The notes below the pieces were generated by a model, which was not told the origin of the DNA, did no database searches, and worked only from the letters and a program-made list of their open reading frames with translations. Of a stretch of 35,877 nt of DNA, positions 33,077 through 35,877 are shown piece by piece (position 1 is the stretch's first letter; each line of letters starts with the position of its first letter). Both the position numbers and the translations under genes were made by a program. The DNA lies in contig JBNGIO010001013.1 in assembly GCA_049999805.1 (NCBI GenBank), forward strand, positions 1 to 35,877. The letters run 5' to 3'. Origin of the DNA: Folioceros fuciformis. Its lineage: Eukaryota; Anthocerotophyta; Anthocerotopsida; Anthocerotales.

Positions 33077-33769
33077 TCACTCCAGCTTCCTTACCATGAT
33101 GATGCTGTCGCCTCTGAGAAAAATCTGATGCAAGTGCCTCCTGCGGTGTTCCAGTTTCGGGAACAGTCTGAGCTCCATTTCCGGCTCGGCATCTTGGTCT
33201 TGTGCGGTCGCTTTGCCCCGGCCCCGAACCCTTACCAACCTGGGTACTTTCCGCCTCACAGTGTATTCCTCGTCCACATCCCGCAGTACCAGGTTCATGT
33301 GCTTGTCCATGGCCTGGAGGTATCCCATGAGCACACCGCGCGGGCCCTTGCTGTGGCGAGTCCAAACCTGAACCCTTCCTCGCCGCCGGAAGCAATCCAC
33401 GAGCAGGGACAGCGGCCCGTGCTCCAGTTTCTCGGCCAGCACGTCCAAGATCTTCACCCGGCGAGCAATCTCGGCCGCCTTCTCCACGAGTACAGAGCTC
33501 CTAGCCTTGGCCCGCTCCTGCGCAGCCACCGATTCAGCAGACCGCGGCTGCTTGGTAGGCGCGTTAACCAGAGCCTCGGGGACCTCTTTCGGTAGGATCG
33601 CCCTGCACCTGTTGAGATTGTCCAGTGGTCGAACCCTTGGGTTCGGCGGCTGCAAGCCTTCCGTCTTCAGGGCTAGCAAGGGATCGAAATCCCATCTTAG
33701 GAAGACAAGACTGGCTGAACTCGCAGCAGCCTCTGCTGATTCTCCTTCCGACTGCGGCTGGGACTCCAT
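33077..33769 (-). CDS. LSm11-like Sm-fold protein
   Basis: A single uninterrupted frame of 230 residues. Near the N terminus (residues 26-34) is WDFDPLLAL, matching the FDPLLAL motif that is distinctive of metazoan U7-specific LSm11. An Ala/Lys-rich helical region follows. The Sm1 half lies at about 119-172 (HGPLSLLVDCFRRRGRV, then KGPRGVLMGYLQAMDKHMNL and LRDVDEEY). After a charged linker of about 40 residues, the Sm2 half at about 213-228 reads HQIFLRGDSIIMV, against HQIFIRGENVLLV in human LSm11 as I recall it. The split Sm fold with a long inter-motif loop is also an LSm11 trait. In animals LSm11 with LSm10 replaces SmD1/D2 in the U7 snRNP that processes histone mRNA 3' ends. The role in plants is unknown to me. 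The start at 33769 (MESQPQSEGE) is the only ATG upstream of the motif. The gene diverges from mL41, 41 bp away. Confidence 0.85.
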   Translation of the reverse strand: MESQPQSEGESAEAAASSASLVFLRWDFDPLLALKTEGLQPPNPRVRPLDNLNRCRAILPKEVPEALVNAPTKQPRSAESVAAQERAKARSSVLVEKAAEIARRVKILDVLAEKLEHGPLSLLVDCFRRRGRVQVWTRHSKGPRGVLMGYLQAMDKHMNLVLRDVDEEYTVRRKVPRLVRVRGRGKATAQDQDAEPEMELRLFPKLEHRRRHLHQIFLRGDSIIMVRKLE

Positions 33770-33810
33770 CGCCGTTCCGCGATAGGGTTTGGCGCATACG
33801 GAGGAGAACA
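33770..33810. promoter_or_regulatory. 41-bp bidirectional spacer with telo-box
   Basis: Only 41 bp separate the start codons of the LSm11-like gene (- strand) and mL41 (+ strand). The spacer contains TAGGGTTT at 33783-33790, an exact telo-box complement. So short a spacer means that 5' UTRs overlap the partner's coding sequence, or transcripts have almost no leader. Confidence 0.75.
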
Positions 33811-34098
33811 ATGGTACAGCTGGGGCAGGCGATGCAGGCGCTCATGAACATCGGGCGGCGTGTGCCCAGCAGGGGCCAAAAGGTGCTCACCTCCAAGAGA
33901 GGGCCCAAGAATTTCTACAAGGGCAAGGGTTGCATCTCCACCGGCCGCCACACTCGCAAGGGAGGCTATCAGTTCATGGAGGAAAAGCTCCCGAAGTACA
34001 TAGTTCCTGATCTCTCCAACTGCAGCTTCAAGCCGTATGTGTCCCACGACACTCCTAAACTCGAGACTGCAGCTGCGGCTGCCGCTCCCAAGGAATAG
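33811..34098 (+). CDS. Mitochondrial large-subunit ribosomal protein mL41 (MRPL41/MRPL27 family)
   Basis: Intronless frame of 95 residues. The core LTSKRGPKNFYKGKGC, followed by TGRHTRKGGY, then LPKYIVPDL and KPYVSHDTPK, is the mL41 signature in plants, fungi and animals. The protein is part of the mitochondrial ribosome large subunit. The basic N terminus (MVQLGQAMQALMNIGRR) could serve as a targeting sequence. The tail is Ala-rich (AAAAAAPKE). The same frame is open upstream to 33625, but that part overlaps the LSm11-like coding sequence in antisense and does not resemble mL41, so ATG 33811 is preferred. It shares its promoter spacer with the LSm11-like gene. Confidence 0.93.
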   Translation: MVQLGQAMQALMNIGRRVPSRGQKVLTSKRGPKNFYKGKGCISTGRHTRKGGYQFMEEKLPKYIVPDLSNCSFKPYVSHDTPKLETAAAAAAPKE

Positions 34099-34473
34099 CT
34101 AGCCAGTAGGAAGCCACCAGCTATAACTAGTCTACAATGCTCATGGAGCATGTCTCGCCTGCTTCAGAGATGGTCGCTACTTGCTGCTTTGCACAACGAA
34201 CTGAGGTTGTTGCACACACAAAGAGTTGGTTGTCACCATTGTTCTTCTTTTGTTAATGGACGAAGTGATTTTGTTAGGGTATGTTCCTGGTGTGTAGGTA
34301 CACGAGGGTTTGAAATCTGCATGCAAGATGGAAGTCGTGTCCAGGTCCTTGGGGGGAATTTCCATTGCCAACTGTTATCTGACAAGACCGGATCCAGGTG
34401 TATGCTTTGTGGTAGGAGGGCTGGGATGAATTCGAAAGTTCAACAGAGAAAATGGCAAAGGATGGGCACATTG
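34099..34473. other. Intergenic between convergent mL41 and FYVE-SYLF genes
   Basis: Tail-to-tail 375-bp spacer that should hold both 3' UTRs. I see no gene or RNA in it; the plus-strand open frame 34150-34521 runs antisense into the FYVE-SYLF gene and has no domain. Confidence 0.5.
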
Positions 34474-35877
34474 CTAGCTGGATTCAAGGTCCACCTGACG
34501 GAAGAGGGCATTAAGGACTGAGTACAAGGGTGCAGCTGCCTTCGGTCTGGGAACAGGCCCGAAGAGGATGTCGTGGGCTGTAACACACGGGTCCCCGTAA
34601 AAGCGCGTGTTCATGGCATACCGTGTGGCAACTACATTTCCTTCCAGGGAACAGCCAACAAAGGCTCCTGCATCATCAAACGCAAGAAATAAGAGGGATG
34701 CACTTGTGGTGCTGGATGACGGTAGCTCACCTAACGGGCCTGAACGCTGATGTCAGAGCAGCCTTTGCTGCAGCTGTAGGTGTAACAGGCAGCTGCACCG
34801 CCGTCTCCAGCTCGCACGTCTGCCTCGGCGACTCTACCCACAAGCCCCACTGCTGCACTGAGGCCCGCGCCCATGGAGAGGTGGACGCGTCCTCCAAAGG
34901 CCTTTACTGCCCGCTTGGTTTGGAGAACGATGATGAAGTCCGTCAGTTCTCCGCCAACCTGCACTAGATAGAGACAGTTAGGGTACGAGGGAGGCAGGAA
35001 GCAGGTGCTGGGCGTGACAGTAGGGTGTTCACCTGGGGTCCCCATCCCAACCCGCAGGAGACTATGGCAGACGGTGAAGACCAGGAGCCGTCCACTCTGC
35101 GAGCAACCACGAGTCCTGTGCCCACCTTGTAGGTGACAACCACCCCTGCTTTGATCTCCGTGATGATGGCCAGTCCTTTGGCTCCTTTGAGCACAGAGTC
35201 AGGTATGGATTTCTCTGGTTCTAGCTTGCCGATCTGTAAAGGTTACAAGTACGTGAAGAACCGCTCGCGAGAGGAGACCACTGCAATGTAAAGTAGCCTT
35301 GAAGGCCAGAAGGTTTTACATCACCGGGGGATGATGGGAGCATGGAAAAGTGGCTTGGGAATGGCAGTGCTGGAAGGGAGCAAACCGGGAGCAGCACCTG
35401 GTCAGAGTAATTGCGAAGAGTGTTGGTGGCTTTGTAAATCTCTTGCTGCATTGATAGCCCTAAGGGGCTGTTCACCCAACCCCTCATGCAGCTGGAGTCG
35501 GTGACATCGTGAGTGGCAAGCTGCGAAGCGTTGCTCACACTGGTCATCAGTGTAGCCTGTATTGGTTCCAACCTCTCATAACAACTATCACAAACTCGTT
35601 GAGGATCCCTGGTCAGGAATCTGACAGGCAACAAGCAGCGGGTACTGGAGCATGAGCGACAGAAGAGGCCCCCACAGAAGCGGCAATGGTGCCTGCCGCA
35701 AGTGAGCGGCCGAAACGACTCACCGCATTGCATACACGCGAAAGCAGCGCTATCAGGCATCCACTGAGGCGGCCCTGTATCAAGCAAGGCTTTCAAAGCT
35801 GAGGAGCACTCATCCATGGCAAGGCTGAACCCCTTGCCCATGCCCTTTTCCTGTCTATCATCACCATCACCCGCACC
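34474..35877 (-). CDS. FYVE zinc-finger and SYLF-domain protein (5' end outside window)
   Basis: Four exons are visible: (35877)-35398, 35233-35033, 34958-34763 (or 34736) and 34667-34474. About 356 residues are seen. The frame stays open to the window edge, so the N terminus is missing; ATG 35841 is possible as a start but the plant family has a longer N terminus. The FYVE finger has WMPD, RHHCRFCGG and RVCDSC with the expected cysteine pairs, predicting PtdIns3P binding on endosomes. The linker YKATNTLRNY leads to a SYLF domain (LKGAKGLAIITEIKAGVVVTY, VGGELTDFIIVLQ, SMGAGLSAAVG), a lipid- and actin-linked fold. The order and wording match Arabidopsis AT3G43230/AT1G29800. The protein ends LESS. 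The donor of exon 3 is abnormal: the junction that preserves the conserved SKGAFVG needs a GC donor; otherwise a weak GT 27 bp later adds nine residues. Confidence 0.9.

Noticed and set aside
33625-33810. In-frame upstream extension of mL41 (62 codons)
   Set aside because: It overlaps the LSm11-like coding sequence in antisense and does not resemble mL41; ATG 33811 starts the recognisable protein.

Overview
The window is nuclear DNA of a land plant. The evidence is small GT-AG introns in most genes (about 80-330 bp), cutin-type GPAT acyltransferases with an N-terminal HAD domain, a SPLAYED-type SWI/SNF ATPase, a P-class PPR protein, telo-box promoter motifs and a PSY-type sulfated-peptide precursor. 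Compact introns and close gene spacing point to a small-genome, probably non-seed lineage such as a bryophyte or lycophyte. I cannot name the species.

Layout, left to right: 1-2167 is AT-rich intergenic DNA with short tandem repeats. Two + strand genes follow: spliceosomal U2B'' (2168-3423, 5 exons) and an E2 ubiquitin-conjugating enzyme of the UBC22/UBE2S type (4955-6465, 6 exons). Next is a tandem pair of GPAT genes on the - strand (7293-9120 and 10660-12410) with the same three-exon layout; an AT-rich insertion lies between them. One copy has lost both aspartates of the phosphatase motif. The stretch 12411-15559 looks empty at first but holds a two-exon - strand gene (13859-14323) for a secreted PSY-like peptide precursor. 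The centre is a 30-exon - strand gene (15560-28503) that I could assemble in frame into a protein of about 3247 residues. It is the SPLAYED (SYD) chromatin-remodelling ATPase, with long disordered flanks and two internal tandem repeats.

The right end holds a PPR gene (29702-32377, -), a single-exon LSm11-like gene (33077-33769, -), a mitochondrial ribosomal protein mL41 gene (33811-34098, +) and a FYVE-SYLF gene (34474 to beyond the window, -). The LSm11-like and mL41 start codons are only 41 bp apart and share a telo-box.

This is an ordinary eukaryotic neighbourhood, not an operon. Only three local relations look meaningful: the GPAT duplication, the divergent LSm11-like/mL41 promoter, and the convergent mL41/FYVE-SYLF ends. 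The items most worth a second look are the PSY-like precursor, the LSm11-like protein in a plant (plants are thought to lack U7 snRNP), and the GPAT copy with a degenerate phosphatase motif. All gene models were spliced by eye, using reading phase, GT-AG borders and remembered family sequences. No alignment or transcript data were available.
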